This document shows positions 14,809-23,715 of a DNA stretch of 31,792 nucleotides, piece by piece (within the stretch, counting starts at the first letter, position 1; every line of letters begins with the position of its first letter). The position numbers were made by a program, and so were the translations under genes. This DNA comes from Candidatus Poseidoniaceae archaeon (GTDB lineage Archaea > Thermoplasmatota > Poseidoniia > Poseidoniales > Poseidoniaceae): the NCBI GenBank assembly GCA_028822955.1, contig JAPKCL010000003.1, forward strand, positions 1 through 31,792, read 5' to 3'. The notes beneath the pieces are model-generated. The model saw only the letters and a program-made list of their open reading frames with translations, did no database searches and was not told where the DNA came from.

Positions 14809-16218
14809 TTAGGCGGGGTTGATTCGCAGTCCTTGCATCAATAAGACGTCAGGAAGGTGCATGTTGCCGGAGGAATACGAACCTTGGATGCGAACATCAT
14901 CTCCAAGGTACACATCTCGTGAAAGGGCCTTAGCAAGATTACCAGACAAACCGGCTTGTTTGACCGGTCCGAGTACTTGTCCACCTTCAACTCGCAAGAG
15001 CGTACTCGATGTGACCGAGAAATCCCCACTGGTTGGATTTGCAGTATGCGCACCCATGACGCTGTGAACGATATAACCGTCTTCCATTCGTTCAAGAAGG
15101 GCATCTTGAGAGGAACTTTTCATCGAGGAAATCATTTGCAAATCAGAACAACCAGTACCTGGTGGACTCTGATGGCTACCACGAACGGCACAGCCGTTGG
15201 TTTCTGCATGGTCAATACGACCTTCTGCGACTTGTTGCGCTGCGTCTCTTGTCGACCACATAGAACCAACGAGACGTCCATTTTCAATCAGAGTTTGGCG
15301 ACGGGTTGGAACACCTTCTCCATCGCGGGAAGAAGACGACCTACCGCCTTCCATTCTCCCATCATCAATGAGTGAGAGGTCATCCGCAAGCACAATTTCT
15401 CCCTGCTTACCAGACCAGAATGATTCATCTCGGGCCAATCTGTCTCCACGAACTGCCGTAGGCACGACCATTGAAAACAATGGAGAAAAACCTTCACTGG
15501 TCATCAAAACAGGCGTATCATGAGCCTCGGTATTAACTTCGATTGGACCACGGGTTTTCTGAGCCCAATCAACAGCAACTGCGATACAGTCTGGAACATT
15601 TGGAAGACGTTGACTACTCGAATCGCCTTCATAGGAGCTGGTCAATTCGTCATCAGCATCGATGGAGACTTGAATCCCCATACCATGAGAAGTCGTTACA
15701 CCACTCGATTCGATTCCTTCGCTTGAGAGAATAGCAGTAGCACTTGCGCCAACACCTAATCCACCACCGGTAACGACGGCTCGCTGGTCAAGAGAAGCAA
15801 CTTCACTCAAGATCGCATCAGCCTGTTCCAGTAAATCTTCAGGGCCGATGCTGAGAATATTTTTATCAAACAATCCACCGACTTCTTTGGCCGTTTGTTC
15901 GCTTGGAAGTACAAAACCCTTGACAGAAGGGGAAACTTTAGCAATATCACGAGCTTGCTTAATAGCGTAATCTGCAGAACCTAAATCGACCAGATAGGCA
16001 TAACCAAATCGGCCATCTTCGACAACCCGAATACCATATCCACCTTCACCGCCTCCGGCGGCAAGAGCAATTTTACCTGCTTCAATGTCAATACTGTGCC
16101 CGTACGATTGTGTGGCCACAATTTCCCATTGTTGAATACCTTGAGATTGGCAGATTTTCCCGATGGTTCGGCAACCTTCTGTAATACGGTCTAACGCATC
16201 ATCTGGTAACATCTTCAT
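14809..16218 (-). CDS. TldE/PmbA family protein (partner of TldD)
   Basis: This 469-residue protein is the non-catalytic partner of TldD; together they form a heterodimeric zinc protease that degrades unfolded or modified peptides in the cytoplasm. Family features are the N-terminal strand-helix region with the repeated GGGEGGYGIRVV and DGRFGYAY motifs (about 54-75), the central GMGIQVSIDAD stretch, and a C-terminal beta-domain with the Gly/Ser-rich ending (VYLGDDVRIQGSYSSGN). The HExxxH pair of TldD is absent, as expected. Its ATG overlaps the TldD stop by 4 bases (ATGA), so the two are coupled. In bacteria TldD/TldE mature microcin peptides and clear antitoxins; the archaeal substrate is unknown. 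Confidence 0.88.
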   Translation of the reverse strand: MKMLPDDALDRITEGCRTIGKICQSQGIQQWEIVATQSYGHSIDIEAGKIALAAGGGEGGYGIRVVEDGRFGYAYLVDLGSADYAIKQARDIAKVSPSVKGFVLPSEQTAKEVGGLFDKNILSIGPEDLLEQADAILSEVASLDQRAVVTGGGLGVGASATAILSSEGIESSGVTTSHGMGIQVSIDADDELTSSYEGDSSSQRLPNVPDCIAVAVDWAQKTRGPIEVNTEAHDTPVLMTSEGFSPLFSMVVPTAVRGDRLARDESFWSGKQGEIVLADDLSLIDDGRMEGGRSSSSRDGEGVPTRRQTLIENGRLVGSMWSTRDAAQQVAEGRIDHAETNGCAVRGSHQSPPGTGCSDLQMISSMKSSSQDALLERMEDGYIVHSVMGAHTANPTSGDFSVTSSTLLRVEGGQVLGPVKQAGLSGNLAKALSRDVYLGDDVRIQGSYSSGNMHLPDVLLMQGLRINPA

Positions 16219-17657
16219 CCCACCAATGCTTGAGAAATTCGCATAATTGGGCCACCGTCACCAACTGGAACGGTTTGTCCTTTACCACAGAAACCTGGAG
16301 CCGCAAGTCGGGCATCCCGAGTCAATCCATCGACGTCTTTGAGAATCTGAAGCGTCAGACCACTCACACTTACATCTTTCAATGGACGGGTGATTTCTCC
16401 GTTTTCAATTAACCAGGCTTCTTGGGCTGCAAATTGGAATGAACCTCGACCAGTATCGACTTGACCGCCTCGTGAACCACAAGCAAAAACACCATACTGA
16501 ATGTCTTCCATCAATTCATCAACATCGTTGTGAGTTCCACCCTTGATGAGTGTGTTCGACATACGAACAAGTGGATGATGTAAGCCATCTTGAGCTCGTG
16601 CACCAGCATTTGGCGTAATTCCAAAGTGATGTGCAGATTCACGATGATTGAGATATTCGGTAAGAACGCCGTTCTTGATGAGGTTTTTCTCACGGGTATC
16701 GAGCCCTTCATCATCGATTGGGTGGGCGCCGTAGCCGCCACGAATCGTTGGGTCATCGACAACGGAAACAATGTCATTGCCAATCGTTTGACCGAGTTTT
16801 CCGGCGAGACACGAATCACCTGCTGCCACAAGGTCAGCCTCACAAGGGTGACCGAGAGCTTCGTGAATGTAGACTCCCGTCAAGTCACGGTCGGCAATCA
16901 ATGGCAACTTACCAGAAGGTGCTCGTTCTGCTTTGAGGAGGCGTAAGGTAGCGATTCGAGCTGAATCACCAAGTGCTCCAAGGTCACATGCTTCGATGAC
17001 TTCAAGACCACCTTCTCCGCCATGCCTCGTTCTATAGGAAACGACTTCCCCGCCGTCTCGACCAGTAACACTTGCATTGATGAGTGAACGTTGGAAGGAC
17101 CAAACTCGATTCATACCTTCACTGGTCATCAGTTCAGTATGGAGGTGCTCATCGCTCCAACCACAAGTAACTGAAATGATTCGGTCATCATCTGCAGCAC
17201 TGTTATGAAGTGTGTTCAAATGGTCTATTTTGGTTTGTAAATCAGTATTGCGGACATCTTGCTTTGGTTTCCAATGAATCTCGTCCTGTAAGATTGGGAC
17301 TTCTGCCAACTGAACCGGCCGATCTTTGGAAGAACGACGAGCAGCAACTGCTTTTGCGAGCCGAACGGTTGATTCAATTTGAGATGGTAGAGAGACTAAA
17401 TCTGTCGTCGAATGAACGCCCCACGCTCCATCAGCCAAGATTCTCAAGGTGACGCCTACTTCTTGGCCTGGAATTGCTCGCTCAAGTTTTGCATCTCGAA
17501 GAGCAACACTCGAATCAGTAATCGCCATCAATCGAACCTCTGCATACGATGCACCAAGGTCTTGTGCGTGGTCAAGCGCAGCTTGTATTTTTGATTGGTC
17601 GAGGTATCGACCGGTACTCGGCCTATGCTCATCGGTTGGACTTGCGCTCATCACCAT
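16215..17657 (-). CDS. tldD: TldD family zinc metalloprotease
   Basis: This 480-residue catalytic partner of TldE carries HEALGH at 265-270, the HExxxH zinc motif of the TldD family, with the glutamate of CEAD following. Further family marks are DDEG near residue 318, the GSRGGQVDTGRG segment and the C-terminal FCGKGQ motif. It hydrolyses small unfolded peptides that enter the closed TldD-TldE chamber. Start candidates are ATG 17657, GTG 17654 and ATG 17651, with no clear binding site. It lies 51 bases after Cgi121 on the same strand and probably follows the Hel308-Cgi121 transcript. Between them is an imperfect hairpin at 17673-17693 that may limit read-through. The family assignment is firm; the substrate is unknown. 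Confidence 0.92.
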   Translation of the reverse strand: MVMSASPTDEHRPSTGRYLDQSKIQAALDHAQDLGASYAEVRLMAITDSSVALRDAKLERAIPGQEVGVTLRILADGAWGVHSTTDLVSLPSQIESTVRLAKAVAARRSSKDRPVQLAEVPILQDEIHWKPKQDVRNTDLQTKIDHLNTLHNSAADDDRIISVTCGWSDEHLHTELMTSEGMNRVWSFQRSLINASVTGRDGGEVVSYRTRHGGEGGLEVIEACDLGALGDSARIATLRLLKAERAPSGKLPLIADRDLTGVYIHEALGHPCEADLVAAGDSCLAGKLGQTIGNDIVSVVDDPTIRGGYGAHPIDDEGLDTREKNLIKNGVLTEYLNHRESAHHFGITPNAGARAQDGLHHPLVRMSNTLIKGGTHNDVDELMEDIQYGVFACGSRGGQVDTGRGSFQFAAQEAWLIENGEITRPLKDVSVSGLTLQILKDVDGLTRDARLAAPGFCGKGQTVPVGDGGPIMRISQALVG

Positions 17658-17708
17658 ACAGAGGCCCTAGGTGCAAGGGTGTTTGAACCCTGCTCTGTTT
17701 CGTTTTGC

Positions 17709-18266
17709 TTACGAGGTAAATTCAGACGAGAGAATATGGCCCAAAAGTGCAGATTCTGTAAGGACTTCCTGTTCAAAGTCGAATTTCATTCCCAAACGAA
17801 TTGCCCCGGTTTTGGAAAGAATATACCCTTTATCCTCTACTTCGAGTCCAAGTTGAGAAAACATGGAGGTGGCTTTGGATTGGACTTCTTCAAAGTCATA
17901 TTCGACGGCTTGACAGTCAGTTTGAGTATCATCTGTTACAGTTGCTTCTGGCAAAAAAAGAACAAATCCAGCAAGGTCACCCGTTCGCACACCCGCTCGT
18001 TTGAATGCTTCAGACACGTGGTGTGTCCCTGAAAGATAACGCAAGAACTCAGCATCAAGTGACCGAGCCAAGGAACTCTTTCGAATCCACCTGCGGGATG
18101 CACACATCCATGCAGTCCATAATTGAAGGTCGGATTGTATACATCCATCACCGACCATCACCCATTGTGAGTTTGGACGCAGTTCAAGAAAGGTGTTGAG
18201 GAGGCTTTTGGCATCGACAGGGTCTCCTGAACGCCAAGCAAAGCATGGGAACGGAGGTTGTGCCAT
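17709..18266 (-). CDS. cgi121: KEOPS complex subunit Cgi121
   Basis: This 185-residue protein resembles Cgi121, the KEOPS subunit that binds Bud32 and tRNA and helps make the t6A modification of ANN-decoding tRNAs. The matching stretch is NSQWVMVGDGCIQSDLQLW (32-50), a helix with alanine and basic residues, then SLARSLDAEFLRYLSG (65-80), THHVSEAFKRAGV and a final strand (FVLFLPEA). This is the order of the family's small alpha/beta fold. The frame is open to 18440 inside Hel308, but ATG 18266, after the Hel308 stop at 18292, gives a start matching the family. In archaea Cgi121 is often next to Hel308, which supports the call. No other KEOPS gene is in the window. Confidence 0.82.
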   Translation of the reverse strand: MAQPPFPCFAWRSGDPVDAKSLLNTFLELRPNSQWVMVGDGCIQSDLQLWTAWMCASRRWIRKSSLARSLDAEFLRYLSGTHHVSEAFKRAGVRTGDLAGFVLFLPEATVTDDTQTDCQAVEYDFEEVQSKATSMFSQLGLEVEDKGYILSKTGAIRLGMKFDFEQEVLTESALLGHILSSEFTS

Positions 18267-18291
18267 GGTGAATCCAGTGAGGGATTCTCTT

Positions 18292-20907
18292 TCAATTATC
18301 CGATGAAGACTCATCCGAAAGAGGAACATCGTCATCACGGTGTTTAACACGTTTGTTTGGTGAGTTGGGAGATTCAGGGCGCTGAAGAACTTTTTCAACT
18401 TCTTTGTGAATCTTTTCGAGTAGTAAAGGCCCCCAACCACGTTTTGCTAAGAGTTGATTTCGAGTTGGCCGGTCCATGGCCATGACATCCTTCGGAGTCC
18501 GAATGCCCATACCTGCTAATTCACGTGCACGAGCACGGCCAATATTTTTGATATTGACCAATTGTAACAAATCTGGTTTGCAACCGTGACGGATCCGTTG
18601 CCGTAACATATCCAGCATCGTAGCAATGTCTCCAATAGTTGAGAGGTGTTCTTCTGCAAACACATCATCTGTCAAAAGAACCTGCTGGCCAGCAGCCAGA
18701 AGCCAACCCATGAGGTCAACTCGATAGTTGACATCCCCCGGACTTACATCAAGATCGCTTTCGATGGTGCGCAAGGTTTCCTCTTCCATCCACTTTTCAA
18801 GCATCCATGTTGATTTGACTTTACCAAGTAATCGCTCTTCGAGCGTATCATCTGCGAGTAGTTCGTCTTCAACTGCATTGGTTTTGAGCCATAGAGAAGA
18901 ACTTCGTTCCATTTCAGAACTCTTTGCCCAAAGTGGTAAGAAATCCGGTGTTGAAGTTGCTAAATGCATCAGACCGAATTCGGTCACTGAACCGCTTTGA
19001 CGAACCTTCCGACGGACAGCCCTTCGCAGTCCAGTTCGTAAGATCGATGCTGAAAGTGGGTCAAGATAGAGTTGTGTGATTCGCTCACCCATGAGAGTTG
19101 CTTCATACTCCATTGATGAATGATCATTTCCAGAAGGTTCAGACCAACCTCCGACTTGAGATAAATCAGAAGCAGAAGTGAAGCCTAAGGATGCCTGTGT
19201 AAAAGCAGATGATGATTTTGGTGCTGGTTTTTGTTGTGGTCGGCTTGAACGCAATTCAACACCACCAGTTGATTGGGCAATGGATGCCCAAATTGGCATT
19301 TCATCGTCCCAATTTTCTTCTTTACCGTCACCAACTTGAGCATCAGCACGACGTTGCGCATAGGCTTCATCAGTTCCTTTTTTACGAATAAAACGTTCAT
19401 CAACTAACCAATTGAGCATCTCATCAAGGCGTTCATTCAGCAGTGTTTTGGAAATGGTTGCCCCAAGGAAAGTCGCTGCAAAGAAATCACCAATCTCGCC
19501 ACGATGACGAAAGCCTCCAGTCGCAATTGATGCCAAAAGGTGAGCACGGAGTGCTGGCTCACTTGCTAATTTAGACGAAATCGATTCAACTGGTCCAAAG
19601 AAATACCGTTCGCTGACATCATCTGCAATGCCCCAACCATCCGTTCCTTTACACAAAACCCATGCTTCTCCAAAACTATCGTACTTTGGACGGCCTGCCC
19701 TACCGAGCATCTGACGTACTTCCATTACAGGTAGTGGACGACTCATTCCATCATCCCAACGCTTGAGGTCGCGAACCAAAACTCTTCGAGCCGGCAAATT
19801 GACTCCGGCTGCCAGTGTTGGAGTCGCAGTTAATCCAATCAGTAAACCTTCTTTGAAAGCGCCTTCAATAGCCTTTCTTTGCCCGTGAGTCAAGCCTGCA
19901 TGATGGAATGCAATACCACCTCGAATGGATTCTGCCAGTCGTTCTGCCATAGCCGTTTGACTACGGCCTTCAAGCGTTGAAGCGAACTGCTCTAAGCGCT
20001 TTAAACGATCTGGGTCATCCTTTTTGAGTCTCTTTTCAACTCGTTTTGCAAGTTTCAAAGCCTCAGACTGTGCACTTCGTCGAGTACCGACAAAAATCAA
20101 TACTTGCCCATCTTGGTCGATTGAATCATTGACCACAACCCAACTCGGATGGGATTTTGGCCCTTCAAGGTCACGCGGCGGTTGAAGAACATCTGCTTCG
20201 GTCGACATACCTGCCGATTGGACGAGGCGTGGTTCAAGGTGAAGGTCGTGAAAAGTACTGTACTCTAGTGCGACGGGCCTCCATGAAGAGAGCACGAGAT
20301 TTGCATCCAGCCAAGTGGCGAGTTCCTCACAGTTGCCAACTGTGGCTGAAAGAGCGATAATTTGTGCTTTCGGGCGAAGATACCTCAACCGAGTGAGGTT
20401 TATTTCGAGAGTCGGACCACGGGTTGAATCATTCATAAGATGAAATTCATCTGCAATAACAATCGATACATTGGCCATCAATTCCGAACGGTTTCGCATC
20501 AACGAATCCAGTTTCTCTGATGTGCAGACCAGAATATCACAATCGTCAATTTTTTTGGCTTCTCCCGAAGCATCACCAATACCAAGCCCGACGGTTAATC
20601 CAACCGAGCCACCTAAAGCAACCAAATCTTCATGTTTCTCACTTGCCAAGGCTTTGAGAGGAACAATATACACTGCTTTTGAACCGGGGTCGTCAACAAG
20701 AAGTCGTCGAATAATTCCAATGTAAGCAACTAACGACTTACCGCTTGCAGTTGGAATTGCAAGTAAAGTATTGGCACCAGACATCACACTCGGCATAGCC
20801 TCATGTTGGGGGGGATGGAGTTGTTTTATTCCCCATGTCTTGGTCAAGAACTCAAGGGCCTTTGGAGGCAAATCTAAGCCCATCACATCCCGCTCGCTCC
20901 CCTCCAT
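18292..20907 (-). CDS. hel308: Hel308-type ATP-dependent DNA helicase
   Basis: This superfamily 2 helicase unwinds forked DNA at stalled replication forks. The 871-residue protein has a Q-motif (LHPPQHEA), Walker A PTASGKS (near 52-58), DEFH (153-156), SATVGNCEEL, the HHAGLTHGQR motif IV-V region and QMLGRAGRPKYD of motif VI. The winged helix, ratchet and C-terminal HhH (NIKNIGRARARELAGMG) follow. It is longer than usual (about 700-720 residues) because of a Ser/Gln-rich insertion of about 75 residues between the winged helix and GERITQLYLDP (near 19115-19345) and an acidic tail, SDESSSDN. The start is uncertain: ATG 20907, ATG 20883 or TTG 20934. I chose 20907. Cgi121 follows at a 25-base gap. 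Confidence 0.93.
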   Translation of the reverse strand: MEGSERDVMGLDLPPKALEFLTKTWGIKQLHPPQHEAMPSVMSGANTLLAIPTASGKSLVAYIGIIRRLLVDDPGSKAVYIVPLKALASEKHEDLVALGGSVGLTVGLGIGDASGEAKKIDDCDILVCTSEKLDSLMRNRSELMANVSIVIADEFHLMNDSTRGPTLEINLTRLRYLRPKAQIIALSATVGNCEELATWLDANLVLSSWRPVALEYSTFHDLHLEPRLVQSAGMSTEADVLQPPRDLEGPKSHPSWVVVNDSIDQDGQVLIFVGTRRSAQSEALKLAKRVEKRLKKDDPDRLKRLEQFASTLEGRSQTAMAERLAESIRGGIAFHHAGLTHGQRKAIEGAFKEGLLIGLTATPTLAAGVNLPARRVLVRDLKRWDDGMSRPLPVMEVRQMLGRAGRPKYDSFGEAWVLCKGTDGWGIADDVSERYFFGPVESISSKLASEPALRAHLLASIATGGFRHRGEIGDFFAATFLGATISKTLLNERLDEMLNWLVDERFIRKKGTDEAYAQRRADAQVGDGKEENWDDEMPIWASIAQSTGGVELRSSRPQQKPAPKSSSAFTQASLGFTSASDLSQVGGWSEPSGNDHSSMEYEATLMGERITQLYLDPLSASILRTGLRRAVRRKVRQSGSVTEFGLMHLATSTPDFLPLWAKSSEMERSSSLWLKTNAVEDELLADDTLEERLLGKVKSTWMLEKWMEEETLRTIESDLDVSPGDVNYRVDLMGWLLAAGQQVLLTDDVFAEEHLSTIGDIATMLDMLRQRIRHGCKPDLLQLVNIKNIGRARARELAGMGIRTPKDVMAMDRPTRNQLLAKRGWGPLLLEKIHKEVEKVLQRPESPNSPNKRVKHRDDDVPLSDESSSDN

Positions 20908-20986
20908 GAAGTGACAGCCGCGCCAACAGTCCAAAAGGACGACGCTTGGAAAGTTTCAATCCGACACCCATAAGACCCCTCTTCCC
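20908..20986. promoter_or_regulatory. Divergent region between Hel308 and the TerB-like gene
   Basis: These 79 bases contain no gene. No convincing TATA box stands out; GAAAGTTTCAAT near 20949-20960 is the most AT-rich part and lies at a plausible distance from the plus-strand start. Its right edge is inside the inverted repeat at 20984-21003. Confidence 0.25.
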
Positions 20987-21003
20987 ATGTCCTTACACAT
21001 GGG
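20984..21003 (+). promoter_or_regulatory. Inverted repeat over the start codon of the TerB-like gene
   Basis: CCCATGT (20984-20990) and ACATGGG (20997-21003) are exact reverse complements around CCTTAC. The arms contain both candidate start codons, ATG 20987 and ATG 20999. As RNA the hairpin would cover both; as DNA it is a possible operator. Its function is inferred. Confidence 0.35.
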
Positions 21004-21613
21004 CGATGATGTTGATACAATGGTTGATGAACGACTTTCGGTATTCCAAGACGAACCTGATATGAATGACTGGGTGGAAGTTATGTGTGGAGCAGCAATG
21101 GCTGTCCTCGGTATTTTTCACCTTGTACAACCATGGGAATTTGTCAATCCAGACGTTATGCGTTGGTTTGCTGCTGCTGTCATCGCAGCCGGTGCAGTTT
21201 GGGCCGGACACGGCCTCAAAGACATGGCCGTGAAGGAAGTGCGTCGTTCAATCGCCATCCTCGAAATGTCACAAATTGATGATGGTCCAAACCATGGACT
21301 CATTCGAGATGTACTTGTCAACCCAGAAGCATACCGTTCCTTCCTCTTAGAATCCTATGAATCCGCATGGGAAGATGGAATCATTACAGAAGAAGAATTG
21401 GCTGAATTGAAATCATTCCAAGAGGCTCTAGGCATTACTGATGAAGAGGCTGCAAAGATGAACATCGATGCAGTGGTCAAGTCTGCTTCCAAAGATGGAG
21501 AAATCTCAGAACGAGAAGAAAAAGATATCAAAGAAGCTGCTGAAAAGGCTGGTATCGATTCTGATGAAGTCATTAAGGATGCGAAATCAAAAGCAAAGAA
21601 AGGAAAGAAGTGA
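20987..21613 (+). CDS. Small two-helix membrane protein with TerB-like C-terminal domain
   Basis: This is a 208-residue protein. An acidic N-terminus is followed by two membrane helices near 33-50 (VMCGAAMAVLGIFHLVQ) and 58-76 (MRWFAAAVIAAGAVWAG). The C-terminal cytoplasmic part holds two helix-loop units, WEDGIITEEELAELKSF (128-144) and KDGEISEREEKDIKEA (169-184), both with the D-G-x-I-[TS]-x2-E pattern of TerB-like or EF-hand-like acidic repeats, ending in a basic Lys-rich tail. TerB-like domains are linked to tellurite and envelope stress; the match here is by pattern only. The start is ATG 20987, with ATG 20999 possible; there is no Shine-Dalgarno sequence. The gene ends 3 bases before the end of the convergent large membrane protein gene. 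Confidence 0.65.
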   Translation: MSLHMGDDVDTMVDERLSVFQDEPDMNDWVEVMCGAAMAVLGIFHLVQPWEFVNPDVMRWFAAAVIAAGAVWAGHGLKDMAVKEVRRSIAILEMSQIDDGPNHGLIRDVLVNPEAYRSFLLESYESAWEDGIITEEELAELKSFQEALGITDEEAAKMNIDAVVKSASKDGEISEREEKDIKEAAEKAGIDSDEVIKDAKSKAKKGKK

Positions 21614-21616
21614 GCC

Positions 21617-23671
21617 TTAGTCCCACTTTGAACTTTCATTGAAGAACCGAGCAGCGATTGTTCTTGCTTTCTTCCGACGTTGATATTCAGTTCGACTTGC
21701 AAATGCACAGAGAACGATTCCAAGAAGAGTCACTGGTGTAGAATAACCGATGAGACCAGATGCATTTTCGATGTTGATCTGTGAAGGGATATCTCTGACA
21801 TCAAATCCTGGTGAATCTGTAAAACGGATATCTAAGAGGTCAAAATCACAATCACAAAGACTCACTGATATTTGCTTGGGGAAAAGGTTTGCTTGAAGCA
21901 GAACCCAATCGTTAACACTGACTGAATCCGGTCGAGTGGACCATGCTGGAACACTTATGGAACCTGATGCTGGAGCGGTAACCATGTCGAAATCAACGTG
22001 GAATATTGAAGACTTTGGAGGCTCATCAACGACCATCATTGCTTCAAGCATCAACAAGTCAAGCAGAAGTGCGCGTCCTGCAAACAGAATGAAGCGAACC
22101 GTCTGTTGTTCAAGCATGCCTTCATCGGTCGTTTGAATCCCACCACGAGCCACTTGGGAAAAGATGGCTTGGTCCATACGCAGATCTTGTAATTCAGGAA
22201 TAATCAATTGCCAACGACCATCTGGGAGTGGTTGTGCTTCTTCGACGACAAGTCGAAGTTGTAAATTATCACCGTCTAACATCCCCCAAGTTGCACCAAG
22301 ATGAGTGCTAAGCACTTGTTCTGGAACGCCTGGGTAAGAGACGTCCCATAACTGTTGAAGCCGCATCTCAATTAAATCATCAAACTGTATTTCAGATTCG
22401 GTTTGGACCTCTTCAGCCAAAACCCACATTGGATGGAAAATTCCACCGACGAGTAATAAAATCACACCTGGTGAAAAAATACCGAAACGAAGTATTTTCG
22501 AGGTAGAATTACGAAGGCTGTCAAGCACAAAACCAATCACGAGCAAAAAGGATATGAAAAGAAAACTAAAGCCCGATTGAGTAAGTGATACCGCTTCATC
22601 TTCATCACCTAAAACTGCGGTACCAGCAGGGTAGAAAGCCTTGCCATCAAATTCGTATGGACTCAATGGCCCTATTCCTTCAAATGCGAGTTGTCCTGAC
22701 CAAATGTAAGGTTGGAATTTACCCGCAGTTCCACCAATACAGAAGACATACTCTCCAATGGGTAAAGCCCGCCAACGATAGGTCATTCGGGTTGAATCAT
22801 CATCCTCTTTGACAATCACTTCCGGTGCCTTTGAGAGACGTCCGGAAGGTTGTATCAAATCAGGCAGACCATGACTTTGCTGTATCTCAATTGGAACGCT
22901 TTCCCATTCTAAGTAGATGTTTATCAATTCATGTTCTCCAACTTCAAAGGTCCAGCAATCTCGATCATTTTCGAGTAAGGCACCATAGTGAATTGTTTCA
23001 AAATCAGTCGACCGTGGTTCGAGGTCACTTGATGGCTCGTCTGTGTTACGTGAATCGACATCTTCGGACCACGGGATGTCTAAATTCAAGAAAGAGGCTC
23101 CTCGGAGGTGTAATTCCCATGTCCCTGGCCGATCGAGAACAAATGTCAGTCGTAATCGTACGGTGTCTTCCGGCCATAGTAATCGGTCTCCATTTAGATT
23201 GAGTTCTTCATTTTCCAAAGTATAGGGATTAGAGGTGCCCCCTATCGGTATGATTTCTGCCTGAAAGTCCCATGTAGTCACTGTAGAACCAAGAATCAAT
23301 GAAATTTCAAGTTCCGGCTTATTGGCACCTGAAACTTCACCGGTAAAGCGCAAATCGATTTCCATCGAAGCCAGAATACTCGGGAGGAGAGCCACTTCTT
23401 TTTGTTGCGGTTCCATTTCAAATTCAAGCGTAATTGTATCAGGTTGCGCAGGTGATGCGAAGATGGTATTGGAAATTATTTCTTCACCACTGGCAACAGA
23501 AGTCAAATAGCATTCATCATCTTGTATACAGGATAAAAAGAGCTCTCCACCGTCTGTTGAATCGTTCAAATTGGCTTGAACTGCCGGCATAAGAAGAGAG
23601 AACAGCAGTGTACTTAGAAGAAGCAGCAATGGGCGTAACGGTCGTTGTTCACCAACTTGATGACAGCCCAT
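21617..23671 (-). CDS. Exported membrane protein of unknown function with PPC-like domain
   Basis: This is a 684-residue protein. A signal peptide of about 33 residues (LRPLLLLLSTLLFSLLMPAV) leads to an extracytoplasmic beta-rich domain (about 35-360). Within it NDRDCWTFEVGEHELINIYL (235-254) has the look of a pre-peptidase C-terminal (PPC) domain. Membrane helices occur near 366-384 and 396-418, and a last one near 640-659 precedes a basic cytoplasmic tail. Between the second and last helices lies another mostly beta-rich part with a Cys-Asp-Cys motif. No catalytic motif is visible. The ATG at 23671 has no strong binding site, but the signal peptide supports it. It ends convergently with the TerB-like gene. 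A role in surface binding or secretion is only a guess. Confidence 0.7.
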   Translation of the reverse strand: MGCHQVGEQRPLRPLLLLLSTLLFSLLMPAVQANLNDSTDGGELFLSCIQDDECYLTSVASGEEIISNTIFASPAQPDTITLEFEMEPQQKEVALLPSILASMEIDLRFTGEVSGANKPELEISLILGSTVTTWDFQAEIIPIGGTSNPYTLENEELNLNGDRLLWPEDTVRLRLTFVLDRPGTWELHLRGASFLNLDIPWSEDVDSRNTDEPSSDLEPRSTDFETIHYGALLENDRDCWTFEVGEHELINIYLEWESVPIEIQQSHGLPDLIQPSGRLSKAPEVIVKEDDDSTRMTYRWRALPIGEYVFCIGGTAGKFQPYIWSGQLAFEGIGPLSPYEFDGKAFYPAGTAVLGDEDEAVSLTQSGFSFLFISFLLVIGFVLDSLRNSTSKILRFGIFSPGVILLLVGGIFHPMWVLAEEVQTESEIQFDDLIEMRLQQLWDVSYPGVPEQVLSTHLGATWGMLDGDNLQLRLVVEEAQPLPDGRWQLIIPELQDLRMDQAIFSQVARGGIQTTDEGMLEQQTVRFILFAGRALLLDLLMLEAMMVVDEPPKSSIFHVDFDMVTAPASGSISVPAWSTRPDSVSVNDWVLLQANLFPKQISVSLCDCDFDLLDIRFTDSPGFDVRDIPSQINIENASGLIGYSTPVTLLGIVLCAFASRTEYQRRKKARTIAARFFNESSKWD

Positions 23672-23715
23672 AAAACGCCGTAGCCATCATCTTCCTTCAA
23701 TTCAATGGTTTAATG

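Noticed and set aside
17673..17693. A tRNA-like TTCAAAC loop and 5-base stem between Cgi121 and TldD
   Set aside because: The stem is out of register for a T-arm (6-base loop), and no acceptor or anticodon stem can be drawn around it. It is noted only as a small hairpin.
19195..19225. A possible clamp-binding (PIP-like) motif QASLGF in the Hel308 insertion
   Set aside because: The spacing does not fit QxxLxxFF, since the aromatic pair is missing. The region is low-complexity, so a chance likeness is more probable.
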